Assembly (NCBI GenBank): GCA_019420945.1 | Contig: JAHZGF010000054.1 | Location: forward strand, 1 to 64,000 | Direction: 5' to 3' | DNA from: Clostridiales bacterium | GTDB lineage: Bacteria; Bacillota; Clostridia; Oscillospirales; Oscillospiraceae | Length of the DNA: 64,000 nt | Shown here: positions 51,022 to 60,841 of the stretch, one piece after another | Layout: the number at the start of each line of letters is the position of its first letter | Numbering within the stretch: position 1 is the stretch's first letter | The notes under the pieces: generated by a model | The model's input: the letters and a program-made list of their open reading frames with translations, nothing else | Databases searched by the model: none | What the model was told of the DNA's origin: nothing | Position numbers and translations under genes: made by a program

Positions 51022-52458
51022 TCAATAATCGAAGTTGGCGTATTCAGCACCCAGGGTGAGAAGGGCTTCTTCCCAGCCATAGAAGGAGGAGTACTCGCCA
51101 TAGTAATCGTCCATATCGCAGCCAGTGCCGCCGACGATGTAGACCAGGCCGTTGCCGGTCTCCCGGTCAAAGGCCATGCCGCCCAGCAGGCCATAGGCCT
51201 CGGCGGTGTGGCCGGCAAAGGGCAGCACCTGGTCAGCCACCAGGCTGTCGCCGATTGTGCTGGTGAAGATCTGGGGGCCCATGCCGTAGCAGAGCATCAG
51301 ATCATAATAGGTGTCGCCGTTCTCCAGCTCGGGATCATAGGTCCACACCGGGGTGAACATCTCGTCGATGGTCTCGGGTTTTAGAATCTGAACGCCGTTG
51401 TAGGTGCCGTCGTTGCTGAACATCTGCATGATGGCGCACAGCTCAGGGATGGAGATCCGCAGGCTGCCCATGGGCCCGAAGAGAGAACCGTTGGTACCGA
51501 TCTCGTAGTCGGCATAATCCTCGGTGGGATAGCCATCGGTGAAGTCGTCCACCTGAGCGGTCCAGGTGCCATTGGCGGGGTCGTATTCGCCGGCCTCATT
51601 GAACTTACGGTACAGGGTACCCACCTGCTCCTGGGCGGCAGGATCCATGGAGGCCACATTGTAGCTGCAGGTCAGGCCCATGGGGGCGAAGACATGGTCA
51701 GTCATATAGCGGTCAAAGCGCTCGCCGGAAACCTTCTCCATGATGGTGGCCAGCAGGCAGTAGTTCATGTTGGCATAGGAGAAATACTCGCCGGGAGCCT
51801 GTCCCTCGGGAGCCCAAGGCTCTTCGCAGGCGTACTCGGAGCCCGGGGTGAAGAACTCGCTGATATCATGGCCGTAGGGGATGCTGTAGGAGCCGGAGTT
51901 GTCGCCGCCCTCCCGGATGGAAGAGGTGTGGGACATGAGCATGCGCACGGTGATGGGGGTGTCAGGGTAGTTGGGGTTTCTCAGCTCGAAGCCCAGATAG
52001 TCGGACACATCGGCGTCGGGATCGATCTTGCCCTGCTCGATCAGCTGCCAGGCGCCAATGGCGGCACACAGCTTGGAGATAGAGGCGATGCGGTACTTGG
52101 TGTCCTTGTTGGCGGGGATATTCTTGCTGGCGTCTTCGGCGTTGAAGCGGCTAACGCCTACGGTGTCGGCAAAGATGATTTCGCCATCCTTAATGACGCC
52201 CAGACCGGCGGCGGCCAGGGGGTGCTCAGGATCAGAGATGATCTCCTCCATCCGAGCGTAAACGTCCTCCTCCGTCAGAGGAGCGGCGTCGGTGTCGTCC
52301 TCGGTTTCGTCGGCGCTGGTAGAGCTGTCGCCGGCGGGGGTGCTGGAGACGGTGGAATCAGAACCAGTCTGGCTCTGACTTCCGGGCTGGGAGCCACAGG
52401 CGGCCAGGGACAGCACCATGGCCAGAGCAAGCAGCAGCGCGGTGAGTGTTCTTTTCAT
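51022..52458 (-). CDS. lipoprotein serine hydrolase, beta-lactamase (class C/AmpC) fold
   Basis: 478 residues from the ATG at 52458, with AAAGGAGG upstream. The signal peptide ends in the lipobox LAAC (Cys21), followed by a Ser/Thr/Asp-rich linker (to about 70). The catalytic SxxK is in IASISKLCAA, and SYANMNYCLL holds the Tyr of the YxN motif. The family includes D-Ala-D-Ala peptidases, esterases and AmpC-like enzymes; a lipoprotein on the outer face of the membrane suggests work on peptidoglycan or peptides rather than resistance. It lies downstream of a membrane-bound LuxR regulator on the same strand. Confidence 0.82.
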   Translation of the reverse strand: MKRTLTALLLALAMVLSLAACGSQPGSQSQTGSDSTVSSTPAGDSSTSADETEDDTDAAPLTEEDVYARMEEIISDPEHPLAAAGLGVIKDGEIIFADTVGVSRFNAEDASKNIPANKDTKYRIASISKLCAAIGAWQLIEQGKIDPDADVSDYLGFELRNPNYPDTPITVRMLMSHTSSIREGGDNSGSYSIPYGHDISEFFTPGSEYACEEPWAPEGQAPGEYFSYANMNYCLLATIMEKVSGERFDRYMTDHVFAPMGLTCSYNVASMDPAAQEQVGTLYRKFNEAGEYDPANGTWTAQVDDFTDGYPTEDYADYEIGTNGSLFGPMGSLRISIPELCAIMQMFSNDGTYNGVQILKPETIDEMFTPVWTYDPELENGDTYYDLMLCYGMGPQIFTSTIGDSLVADQVLPFAGHTAEAYGLLGGMAFDRETGNGLVYIVGGTGCDMDDYYGEYSSFYGWEEALLTLGAEYANFDY

Positions 52459-52664
52459 TTCATAGTCCTCCTTTTTTGAGTGGGCGCCAGTTCCGCCGGT
52501 TGGCGCCTTTGTGCCTTTATGATAGGGAGGATGGGGTTGAGTTTGCCATAATCTGAAGATAGAACCTGTAAAATCGGCCATGAGTTTAGGTGTCTGAGCA
52601 GAAAAACAGCCGGGCGGCATCCTTTAAAATGGGGTGCCGCCCGGTTTGAGTCAGAAAGCGAAGC

Positions 52665-53567
52665 TCAGTCGGAAGTAAAGTCCGAGAGGACCTTCATCAG
52701 CTGGAAACGGTTGCTGATGCCGGCTTTCTGATAAATATTATGGATATGGGTTTTCACTGTGCCCTCAGAAATGAACAATTTGTCCCCAATTTCTTTGTTG
52801 CTCATACCCTGGGCCAACAGTTCCAGCACTTCCCGCTCCCGGGGCGTGAGCCCCATCTGCTGACTGAAGGCGGGCAGCATGGGAAAGGGATCCGCAGCCT
52901 TGGGCTGGGGAGTGTCCGAGGGAGAGGGAAATTTGGAGATCAGATGCCAGATTGCCAATCCAGAGAAAAACAGACTTACCAGCTCCACCGACAAATAGCG
53001 GTTTGGTACCAAACTGTCTAAACCAAACCCATCTATCAACCGTTCCAGGGCCTCCAGCATCTGCAGTCCCAGGGCAATGGCAACCACCCTGGTGGGAATC
53101 AGATAGGGGTGTTGGGGATTGCGCAGCCTGCCCCGCAGGGCCAGGAAAAAGACAAGAAAGGAAACCAGTCCGCTGAGAACAGACGGGTATTTCAGGGACA
53201 GTCCCAGAGCGGGGACACAGAGCAGGACAGCCAAAGCGATGGCACAGGCCCAAAGCAGATATTCCCGCCGGGACGGGACCTGGTCTCCGTCGGCCAGCAG
53301 GACCCGCCGGTAGGAGAACAAGATCAGCATTCCAATCAGACTGCCCAGGTAATGGTGAATGGTGGTGGCTGTGTAGTAGGAGGTGAATCCGGGCAGCAGC
53401 TCTTTCATATACAGCACCAGGTTATCTGCAAAGAAGCTGCCAAACATGGCGCCGATCCAGAGGTAGATGGGCCGACGCTCCCGCTGGTAGAGCAGCAGGT
53501 ATGACAGGGCCAAAATCACAAAGACCAGTGTGAGAAGCAGATTATAGAAGAAGATGAACGCTGGCAT
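52665..53567 (-). CDS. LuxR-family regulator with seven-helix membrane N-terminus
   Basis: 300 residues from the ATG at 53567. Residues 1 to about 210 form seven hydrophobic helices (FFYNLLLTLVFVILALSYLL at the start); the last 65 are a LuxR/GerE helix-turn-helix (LTPREREVLELLAQGMSNKEIGDKLFISEGTVKTHIHNIY, spaced). There is no receiver domain, so it is a one-component membrane sensor. It precedes the serine-hydrolase gene by 206 bp on the same strand and probably controls it, though its target is not shown. Confidence 0.82.
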   Translation of the reverse strand: MPAFIFFYNLLLTLVFVILALSYLLLYQRERRPIYLWIGAMFGSFFADNLVLYMKELLPGFTSYYTATTIHHYLGSLIGMLILFSYRRVLLADGDQVPSRREYLLWACAIALAVLLCVPALGLSLKYPSVLSGLVSFLVFFLALRGRLRNPQHPYLIPTRVVAIALGLQMLEALERLIDGFGLDSLVPNRYLSVELVSLFFSGLAIWHLISKFPSPSDTPQPKAADPFPMLPAFSQQMGLTPREREVLELLAQGMSNKEIGDKLFISEGTVKTHIHNIYQKAGISNRFQLMKVLSDFTSD

Positions 53568-53885
53568 GGTTCCATTCCTCCGTGCGTGCTGCAATGATCC
53601 GCTGAAACAGCCGGACCGAACTCCGTCCCAGTTGGAAGGGGGATAAGTCATTTTAGCAGAGAAGCCGCCAACTGAAAAGGTTTTTTTACATCCAATAGAA
53701 AATGTTTTCTTTCGTATCAATTGGAGCATGCAGATAAAACGGGGAAGCACAGCTTCGCCCACAGGAAAACGCAGAAATGGAAGTCTGAAATATGGGATAA
53801 AACACGATAACCGTCAAATTTGAGCAAATACATTTGCATGGTTTGCACAAGAATGACGGGAAATGATGGAAAATGACTACTTCTA
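53568..53885. other. divergent intergenic region
   Basis: No gene. A small inverted repeat AGAAAATGTTTTCT at 53697-53710 might be a regulator site for the LuxR gene. Confidence 0.35.
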
Positions 53886-53914
53886 TTGATTCCCTACTAT
53901 TTTTATAGTATAAT
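53886..53914 (+). promoter_or_regulatory. promoter of the M60/cohesin pair
   Basis: TTGATT (53886-53891) and TATAAT (53909-53914), spacer 17 bp, with a leader of about 80 nt. Confidence 0.7.
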
Positions 53915-53998
53915 ATGAGCCGTTAGACAAAAATCAAGAAAGCGTCTGGTCCTGCCGCAGGCAGCGGAAAGGAATCCAGGCGGAAAGAGAAAGAAAGG

Positions 53999-56900
53999 AT
54001 GAAGAACGTGAGAAAAGCCATCGCCACCTTGCTGAGCCTCTGTGTGGTGTTCAGCATCATGGCACAGGGCCTGATTGCATATGCACAAGAGCCGGTGCAA
54101 TCCGCATCGACAGAGGCGGAACTCCTGACAGATGAGAGCGCTGCAGACCAGGGAGCGCTCGATGGAGCAGAGGATGCTCCGGAAGTAGATGCGGAGGCCG
54201 CTTTGGAAGCAGAGGAGTCTGAAGAAGGCGGCCAAGCGGATTCCCTCCAAACTGGTGAAACCCACTTGGAGGCAGATGCCGCTGAAGATCAGACGATGCT
54301 GCCGGAGCAGATGCAGGAGGAACCCGAGGTGGCTGACGACACCGTTCTCTCCGATACTGCCGGAGTGGAGCTCACCGTTATGGCGGGACTGCCCATTTAC
54401 CGCAGTGTCACCCTGCAGGTCTCGCTGACCGGCGCCGACGGCATCGTGGCCCAGCGCCAGCAGCTGGTGCTGCCCTCTTCCGACGGCAGCGCTCCGGCCC
54501 AGGCAAAGGTTCGGTTTGGCCAGCTGCCGGACGGCGTCTATACGCTGACGGTGTCCGGGGACGGGTTTGCGGCCTATACCCAGACCCTGACCCTGGAGGG
54601 ACTGCTCTATTCCTTGCAGCTCTCGGCGGGAAGACTGGCCGCGGATACATACAGTGATGCCGCTCACCCGGGCCTGTTGCTGATGGGTGATGTGAACGGC
54701 GACGGGGGAGTGGATCAGTCCGATGTGGACGAGATGATTGAAGCCCTGGAGTCGGAAAACCCGGATGTGTCCAACTATGACCTGGACGGCAGCGGCGGGG
54801 TGGATCTGCTGGATCTGCAGATGCTGGCCGACAGCCTGGAAGAGACGGAGCCCGTCTATTCCACAGTGACCGTCCGCATTCCCGAGACCCTGACGGCGGT
54901 GGCCCTGGAGGATGAGAACACCGTGGCCACCGGCAGCCTGGAGGGACTGCTCACCGGCGAGGGCGCCGTGACCCTGGCCACTGCCTCGGAGGCCCCCATC
55001 TCTGAGGATAACCCGGTAAATGTGTCCTTCCAGTTTGGACAGTCGGAGGATGACGCGGTAGAGATGGGCGGTCTGGTGGTTCAGACACCTGCCGGCAGCG
55101 GCAATGAGATCACCGAAGCCGTGGTTACGGTGGAGCTGGCTGACGGCAGCACCATGGAGATCCCCGTTGGGGCTGTGAGCCGGGCCCGTGCTTCCGGCGG
55201 AGCCACCGTGCAGGCGGACGGATCCATTGTGGTTGACTTTGGCGGCCAGATTGCGGTCAAGAAGGTGACCATCAAGATCACCGCCACTGCCAACAGCACC
55301 TCCCTGGCGGAGATCACCCAGGTGGAATTCCTGAATGATATGGCCAGTCGTATTCCCGAGCCTGAGATGGACATCCCCGAAAATCTGAAGGCGGAGGTCA
55401 CCACCCAGAGTTTCACCCTGAGCTGGGATCCTGCGGTCAACGTGACGGGCTATGAGGTGCGCATCAGCTTCAACGGCGAAACGGAGACCTTGCGTACCTC
55501 TTCTACCAGCCTGACGGTGAATACCTTCAAGGGAAGCAAGCTGCAGAACGGCGAGACCTACACCGTGCAGGTGCAGTCCCTCAACGGCGAGTGGCGCAGC
55601 GGCTATTGCGATGCCATTTCCGTGGTGCCCAAGGCGGACAAGGTGCCCGACGCCCCCGACGGCCTGGTGCTGACCGGTCTGTTCCAGCGGGTTGAGGCCA
55701 AGTGGACCCGGGCCAAGAATGCGGAAAGCTACAACCTCTATTACCGGAAGGCGGGAGACACAGATTATATTAAGGTGGAGAACATCACATCCACCAGCTA
55801 TACCATCCAAGGTCTGGACAACAACACCCGCTATGAAGTGTATGTCACCGGTGTGAACTACCTGGGTGAGGGGGCTGGCTCCCTGATCTCCGCCGCCACC
55901 ACCGCCAATGTGAATCCGGTGAAGATGCCGGCCTATGGCCTCATCAACACCACCAATACCCCGGGCACGGTGACAGATCATATCGTCTCCGTCACCCACA
56001 ATGCCGGCTATATGAAGGACAGCCCCCTGGACTCCGGCAATACGGCCTGGGGCGTAGTGGATGGCGATTTCGCCTCCTGGTACGGTTTGGACGACTGGGA
56101 TGACGGCGCCACCTATCCCGACAACGGCGGTGTCCGGGTGACCTTTGACGACACCTACCACATCGGCAGCATTTCCCTGGCCCAGGCGGAGGATCGGGGC
56201 ACCTACGGCGTGGTCCGGGTCTATGCCCAGGACGAGGCGGGCAAGGAATACCAGCTCTCCAATGTGAGCATCGTCAAGCACAGTGACGGCAATGGACGGA
56301 TTTACTATACCATCAAGATTGCCGGCGGTGTGAATACCAACTATCTCCGGGTGTGCCTGGGTTATTCCTATTGGAATTCTCCGGTTTCCATTGCCGAGAT
56401 GCGCTTTTATGCCTATGACAGCCTGGAGGATGATATCCTGGCCCTGTATGCCGATGACCTGCATATGACCCTGGGGGAGGACGTAGACGCCTCCACCATC
56501 CAGGCCCTGCGGGACCGGCTGAACACCCCGGATGAGGTCAGCGGCGAGCTGCACCCCGACTATGCGACCCTCCAGCGGGAGTTGGACAACGCCCAGGACC
56601 TGCTGGAAACTACCTACCAGGATGCGGTTTCCATCCATACCCAGATCTCCACCAAAAAGGACGGCAGCATTGGATTTACCGGCCTGAATGCCTGGCAGCC
56701 CCTGGGGGTGAGTGCCTACGCAGGTGAGGAGATTGTGGTCTATGTGGGCGGCAGCACCGGCAAGACCGGCGACACCGCACCGGTTCAGCTCATCGCCTCC
56801 CAGTATAACGCCGAATACGGACAGGTGGTTTCCAAACCCATTGCCCTGAAAATTGGCCGCAACGAGATCATGGTGCCCGAACTGGTGAGCTTTGACGCCG

Positions 56901-59281
56901 AGCATGGCGGCGCTTTGTATGTCCAGTACATCGGCACCGATGCTAACGCCCGGTACTCCGTCCGGGTCAGCGGCGGGGTGCAGATCCCCCGGCTGGACCT
57001 CTATGGGGTGGAGGATGCCGAGGCACGTCTGGCCCTGGTGATGGACTATGTCCAGGCCCTGGAAACCTATGCCCAGAACCTGGAGGCCACCCACGCCCAG
57101 CTCCATGAGGGCCACGACTACAACCCGCAGGAGTGCGTTCTGAATACCACCGATGTGCAGCTGGATCTGATGATGTACTCGGTGTCGGTGACCCAGCTGT
57201 TGGCGGGACTAAGCGGCAGCACCCAGGAGAAGGCGGCCCAGCTGCTGGATTCTCTGGATGCCATGGATCAGATGATGATCCTGTTCTATCAGCATAAGGG
57301 CCTGACCAATCTGGAGGGGGCCGGCTCCGCCAATGCGCTGCCCTCCCAGCACCTGAACATCCGCTATATGCGCATGTTCTCCGGCGCCTTCATGTATGCG
57401 GCGGGCAACCACATCGGCATCGGCTGGGACTCCGTGGTGGGCCTGGCCCAGGGTGAGCCTGTTGTGCTGAATGAGGACGGCTCCTATGCCTTCGGCAACT
57501 TCTTCGGTTGGGGCATTGCCCATGAGATCGGCCACAACATCAACCAGAGCTCCTATGCCGTGGCGGAGGTCACCAACAACTACTTCTCCCAGATTTCCCA
57601 GGCTGCGGAGGGGGTCCGCTTCGGCTATGAGGCGGTCTATGACAAGGTGACCAGCGGCACTGTGGGCGCCTCCTCTGACGTGTTCACCCAGCTGGCCATG
57701 TACTGGCAGCTGCACCTGGCCTATGACACCGGCTATGAGTACGAGATCTATGACAGCTATGAGCAGCTGATCTCCAGCCGCTTCTTTGCCCGGGTGGACA
57801 CCTATGCCCGCACCCCGAAGGCGGCCCCCGCCCCCGGCGGCGTGGCCCTGACCCTGGGGGGCGATGCCAACCAGAACTTCATGCGGCTGGCTGCGGCTGC
57901 GGCGGAGAAAGACCTCACCGAGTTCTTCGCCCGCTGGGGACTGATCCCCGATGAGACCACGGCGGCCTATCTGGCCCAGTTTGAGCCGGAGACCCGGGCC
58001 ATCTACTACATCAATGACGACGCCCGCACCTATGGCTTCCACCACGATTCCGGCACCACCATCCTGGGCCAGAGCGTGCTGACCGACGGCACCACCGCTC
58101 AGGTGGATGACGTTACTCCCAACCAGGTCAACCTGAAGCTGGAGGCCAATGTGGATGCCGATCTGCTGCTGGGCTATGAGATCGCCCGGATCACCTATGA
58201 GAACGGCCAGGCCGTCACCCAAGTGGTGGGCTTCACCACCGGCGACAGCTACACCGATACGGTGACCACCATCAACAACCGCACCGTGACCTATCAGATC
58301 ACCGCCATCGACCAGTTCCTGAACCGGTCCGAGAGTATCATTCTGCCGGCGGTGAAGATCAGCCATGACGGCAGCCATGATAAGTCCATGTGGACGGTGA
58401 CCACCAATATGACCTCCCATGAGGATACCACCCCCGACGCCGGCGACCACGATCCCTGCGCACCGGAGCAGGAATCCGCCATTGTCAGCGTCATCGATAA
58501 CGACAAGGGCACCACTTACACCGGCACCGCCGCTGAGGGCGAGGCCGTGGTGACTCTGGACTTCCACAAGACGCTGGCAGCCACCGGCTTCAAGTACACC
58601 CTGACTTCCGGCACTCCCATCGGTGACTACGAGATTCAGATCAGCACCGACGGCCAGCAGTGGACCGCAGTGGCTAGCGGTACCTTCACCGGGGACGAGG
58701 TCAATACCGTCTACTTCGTCAATGAGAACAATGACCCCTGGGTGTGCACCTATGACGCCGCCCAGCTGCGGCTGGTGGTGAAGGCCCCTGCCGGCACCGA
58801 GATCTCCATCAGCGAGCTGGACGTGCTGGGCCCCACCGGCGACAATGTGGAGCTGCTGACCAACGGCATCGGCTATCTGGAGGAGAGCTACTCCTATGCC
58901 GATGGGGAGGAGATCCCCGCGGGCTCCCTGGTATTCACTGGCAGCTACAAGGGCAACCCGGCCTACAATGTGGTGCTGCTCTATGACCAGGACGGCAATG
59001 TGGTGGGCGGCACGGATGCCGAAGGCAACCTGGTGGCCCAGCAGATCATCCTGGCCCCAGATCCCGGCAACGGCCAGTTGGGCGAAGTCAGCGAGGGTTA
59101 CTGGGTTTACTGGATTGAGCCCGACCAGCTGGAGAATGTGGACCTGCCGGAGTCTGTCCGGGCTGAACTCTACCGGGTGGACAACGCCACCACCAACGAG
59201 GGCCAGCGTCTGACCAGCGACACGCTGCTGGTGGCGCTGCCGGAACGCCTGCCCCAGATCAGTCTGGGCGGCTCCAACTGA
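53999..59281 (+). CDS. secreted M60-like (mucin-type) metallopeptidase with dockerin
   Basis: 1760 residues; a GTG at 54008 is an alternative start with better ribosome spacing. A signal peptide (to about 30) is followed by an acidic linker. A dockerin lies at about 225-285: two calcium loops, DVNGDGGVDQSD and DLDGSGGVDLLD. Two fibronectin-III modules follow (about 460-545 and 550-640), a discoidin-like module (655-805), and the M60 domain with HEIGH at 1175-1179 and a third ligand Glu1190 in AVAEVTNNYF. A second discoidin-like module is at about 1450-1610. M60 enzymes cut mucin-type glycoproteins. The protein has no sortase or membrane anchor of its own, so the dockerin probably ties it to the next gene's product. 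Confidence 0.87.
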   Translation: MKNVRKAIATLLSLCVVFSIMAQGLIAYAQEPVQSASTEAELLTDESAADQGALDGAEDAPEVDAEAALEAEESEEGGQADSLQTGETHLEADAAEDQTMLPEQMQEEPEVADDTVLSDTAGVELTVMAGLPIYRSVTLQVSLTGADGIVAQRQQLVLPSSDGSAPAQAKVRFGQLPDGVYTLTVSGDGFAAYTQTLTLEGLLYSLQLSAGRLAADTYSDAAHPGLLLMGDVNGDGGVDQSDVDEMIEALESENPDVSNYDLDGSGGVDLLDLQMLADSLEETEPVYSTVTVRIPETLTAVALEDENTVATGSLEGLLTGEGAVTLATASEAPISEDNPVNVSFQFGQSEDDAVEMGGLVVQTPAGSGNEITEAVVTVELADGSTMEIPVGAVSRARASGGATVQADGSIVVDFGGQIAVKKVTIKITATANSTSLAEITQVEFLNDMASRIPEPEMDIPENLKAEVTTQSFTLSWDPAVNVTGYEVRISFNGETETLRTSSTSLTVNTFKGSKLQNGETYTVQVQSLNGEWRSGYCDAISVVPKADKVPDAPDGLVLTGLFQRVEAKWTRAKNAESYNLYYRKAGDTDYIKVENITSTSYTIQGLDNNTRYEVYVTGVNYLGEGAGSLISAATTANVNPVKMPAYGLINTTNTPGTVTDHIVSVTHNAGYMKDSPLDSGNTAWGVVDGDFASWYGLDDWDDGATYPDNGGVRVTFDDTYHIGSISLAQAEDRGTYGVVRVYAQDEAGKEYQLSNVSIVKHSDGNGRIYYTIKIAGGVNTNYLRVCLGYSYWNSPVSIAEMRFYAYDSLEDDILALYADDLHMTLGEDVDASTIQALRDRLNTPDEVSGELHPDYATLQRELDNAQDLLETTYQDAVSIHTQISTKKDGSIGFTGLNAWQPLGVSAYAGEEIVVYVGGSTGKTGDTAPVQLIASQYNAEYGQVVSKPIALKIGRNEIMVPELVSFDAEHGGALYVQYIGTDANARYSVRVSGGVQIPRLDLYGVEDAEARLALVMDYVQALETYAQNLEATHAQLHEGHDYNPQECVLNTTDVQLDLMMYSVSVTQLLAGLSGSTQEKAAQLLDSLDAMDQMMILFYQHKGLTNLEGAGSANALPSQHLNIRYMRMFSGAFMYAAGNHIGIGWDSVVGLAQGEPVVLNEDGSYAFGNFFGWGIAHEIGHNINQSSYAVAEVTNNYFSQISQAAEGVRFGYEAVYDKVTSGTVGASSDVFTQLAMYWQLHLAYDTGYEYEIYDSYEQLISSRFFARVDTYARTPKAAPAPGGVALTLGGDANQNFMRLAAAAAEKDLTEFFARWGLIPDETTAAYLAQFEPETRAIYYINDDARTYGFHHDSGTTILGQSVLTDGTTAQVDDVTPNQVNLKLEANVDADLLLGYEIARITYENGQAVTQVVGFTTGDSYTDTVTTINNRTVTYQITAIDQFLNRSESIILPAVKISHDGSHDKSMWTVTTNMTSHEDTTPDAGDHDPCAPEQESAIVSVIDNDKGTTYTGTAAEGEAVVTLDFHKTLAATGFKYTLTSGTPIGDYEIQISTDGQQWTAVASGTFTGDEVNTVYFVNENNDPWVCTYDAAQLRLVVKAPAGTEISISELDVLGPTGDNVELLTNGIGYLEESYSYADGEEIPAGSLVFTGSYKGNPAYNVVLLYDQDGNVVGGTDAEGNLVAQQIILAPDPGNGQLGEVSEGYWVYWIEPDQLENVDLPESVRAELYRVDNATTNEGQRLTSDTLLVALPERLPQISLGGSN

Positions 59282-59299
59282 TTTGACAAGGAGAATGAC

Positions 59300-60304
59300 A
59301 TGAGAAAACGATTTGCCATCCTGCTGTCGGCGGTGATTCTGCTGCTGGCCTTGTCCTGGACCGCTTCGGCCCAGGACGCTGGCGGCACCGTGACCTTGAC
59401 GGCGGAGGAAGACCGGGCTGCTGTTACGCTGTCGCTGCCCGCCCAGGAGGCGGAGGGGATCACCTCCCTGAGCCTGAGCTTTGAGGTGCAGACCGACGAT
59501 GCTGCCACCGTGGAGTTTGTATTTGATGAAGGACTCCAGAGCAGTGTGCAGCAGGCCCGCTACAATGCCTCCGCCGGACGACTGACGGTCTATCTGTCGG
59601 GCCGCCAGGCGGTGTTCTCCGACGGCACCGTCTCCTTGGGGGAGATCCGACTCAGCGCCCCCCGGGACCTGACTGCCACGGTGCAGGTCCAGGAGGACTC
59701 GCTGCGGCTGGCCAATGGGGCTTACGGCGCCACCGATGACCTGGGGCTGATTTCCCAGCCTGTCACCTTGTCCGTTACCGGCACTGATGTGCCCTCTGGC
59801 GGCGATCAGGACTCTGGCAACCAGGGCTCCGGCGATCAGGACTCTGGCAACCAGGGCTCCGGCGATCAGGACTCCGGAAACCAGGGCTCCGGCGATCAGG
59901 ACTCCGGAAACCAGGGTCCTGCCGATCAGGGTTCCGGCAACCAGGGTTCTGCCAATCAGGACTCCAGTAGCCAGGGTTCCACCAATCAGGGTTCTGCCAA
60001 CCAAAGCTCCGACAACCAGAATTCCACCGGACAAAATGCAGCCACCCAGGAAAATGGGGCGGCAACTTCCACCGATTCAACGTCGGAGACAGATACCGAT
60101 GATAACGCCGCCAATACCGGCGAGGACAACGGATCCGATGCTCAGAATGACGGCACTGTCTCCCAGGAGGAAAGCCAGCAAGAGCATGCGCCCCAGCAGA
60201 CCAAGTCTGGGCCCAGCTGGCTCACCATTGCCCTGATTGCGGCGGGCGGCGTTGTGGTTGTGGCTGCCGTGATTGCACTGCTGCTTCTGGGCAGACGGCG
60301 ATAA
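59300..60304 (+). CDS. cohesin-like surface anchor protein
   Basis: 334 residues, 18 bp after the peptidase gene. Signal peptide to about residue 25. Residues 26-155 form a beta-sandwich with the cohesin pattern (VTLTAEEDRAAVTLSLPAQ, GITSLSLSFEVQ, VFSDGTVSLGEIRL). Then a flexible stalk of ten-residue repeats such as SGDQDSGNQG (about 168-240), an acidic Ser/Thr region, one membrane helix (about 312-331) and a basic tail RRR. It lacks an LPxTG motif, so it should be held in the membrane by the helix. The likely job is to hold the dockerin of the M60 enzyme on the cell surface; cohesin identity is inferred from pattern and context. Confidence 0.72.
   Translation: MRKRFAILLSAVILLLALSWTASAQDAGGTVTLTAEEDRAAVTLSLPAQEAEGITSLSLSFEVQTDDAATVEFVFDEGLQSSVQQARYNASAGRLTVYLSGRQAVFSDGTVSLGEIRLSAPRDLTATVQVQEDSLRLANGAYGATDDLGLISQPVTLSVTGTDVPSGGDQDSGNQGSGDQDSGNQGSGDQDSGNQGSGDQDSGNQGPADQGSGNQGSANQDSSSQGSTNQGSANQSSDNQNSTGQNAATQENGAATSTDSTSETDTDDNAANTGEDNGSDAQNDGTVSQEESQQEHAPQQTKSGPSWLTIALIAAGGVVVVAAVIALLLLGRRR
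59801..60020 (+). repeat. 30-bp tandem coding repeats (Gln/Ser/Asn/Gly stalk)
   Basis: Units begin at 59801, 59831, 59861, 59891 and 59921 and then decay. The first four are nearly identical in DNA, so the number of units is likely to vary between strains. Confidence 0.85.
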
Positions 60305-60428
60305 GACCCGTCAAGTGCTCTTTTGAGCAAGAGAACCATAAAAAATACGCTCACCCGTACCCATAGATGCCGATCAGGAGCTATCGGAGAGTAACTCACT
60401 TGATGGCGGGCCAACAGGGGAGCAAACA

Positions 60429-60472
60429 GAACCGGCGTGTTATTTCGCAAAGAAATAACACGCCGGTTTTCT
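60429..60472 (+). terminator. intrinsic terminator downstream of the cohesin-like gene
   Basis: A long perfect stem (AGAACCGGCGTGTTATTTC, loop GCAAA, complement) ending in TTTTCT, 125 bp after the stop codon. Confidence 0.7.
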
Positions 60473-60841
60473 GTACAGTTTGAACTTATTTTCAGGTGGA
60501 ACTCAAGACGGTTTTTCTTGAAGCTGGTCGCTAGTGGCGGCGATCAGCAGCCACCCCGGTGAGAAATCTAGTTTCGCTGCCCTTCAAAAAGACGGCAAAG
60601 TTGGCCTTTTCCATCACATGGACCTGGCACCCGTGTCAATCCAGAACTGGTCAATGTGGTCGGGCGGACAGGCTTTTCCTGGTATAGGATGCCATCATCC
60701 TGGCCTTTGATCAGGTGGGGTACCGGCATCATAAAGAAAGCAGTACAGAAGGGAAGCGAGCTCTCATTGTTTGCTTTTTATGTATGTGTAATTGTTTAGA
60801 TCTGTACCACCGACAATGACACAACGGTTTATTATCTCACC
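60473..60841. other. apparently decayed, gene-free region
   Basis: No intact gene. On the minus strand a fragment of about 27 codons (MEKANFAVFLKGSETRF, near 60540-60615) reads like coding sequence but has stops on both sides, and the flanks give no frame. It could be the remnant of a mobile-element gene. Confidence 0.35.

Noticed and set aside
50760..51059. A 99-codon open frame on the plus strand
   Set aside because: No ribosome site, unusual composition, and it runs through a 17-bp terminator stem into the end of a convergent gene.
53903..57115. A 1070-codon open frame on the minus strand
   Set aside because: A mirror of the M60 peptidase gene in GC-rich sequence; low-complexity His/Gly/Ile content and no start signals.
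57209..60034. A 941-codon open frame on the minus strand
   Set aside because: Antisense to the peptidase and cohesin-like genes; repetitive Gly-Ala-Leu-Ile composition with no family features.
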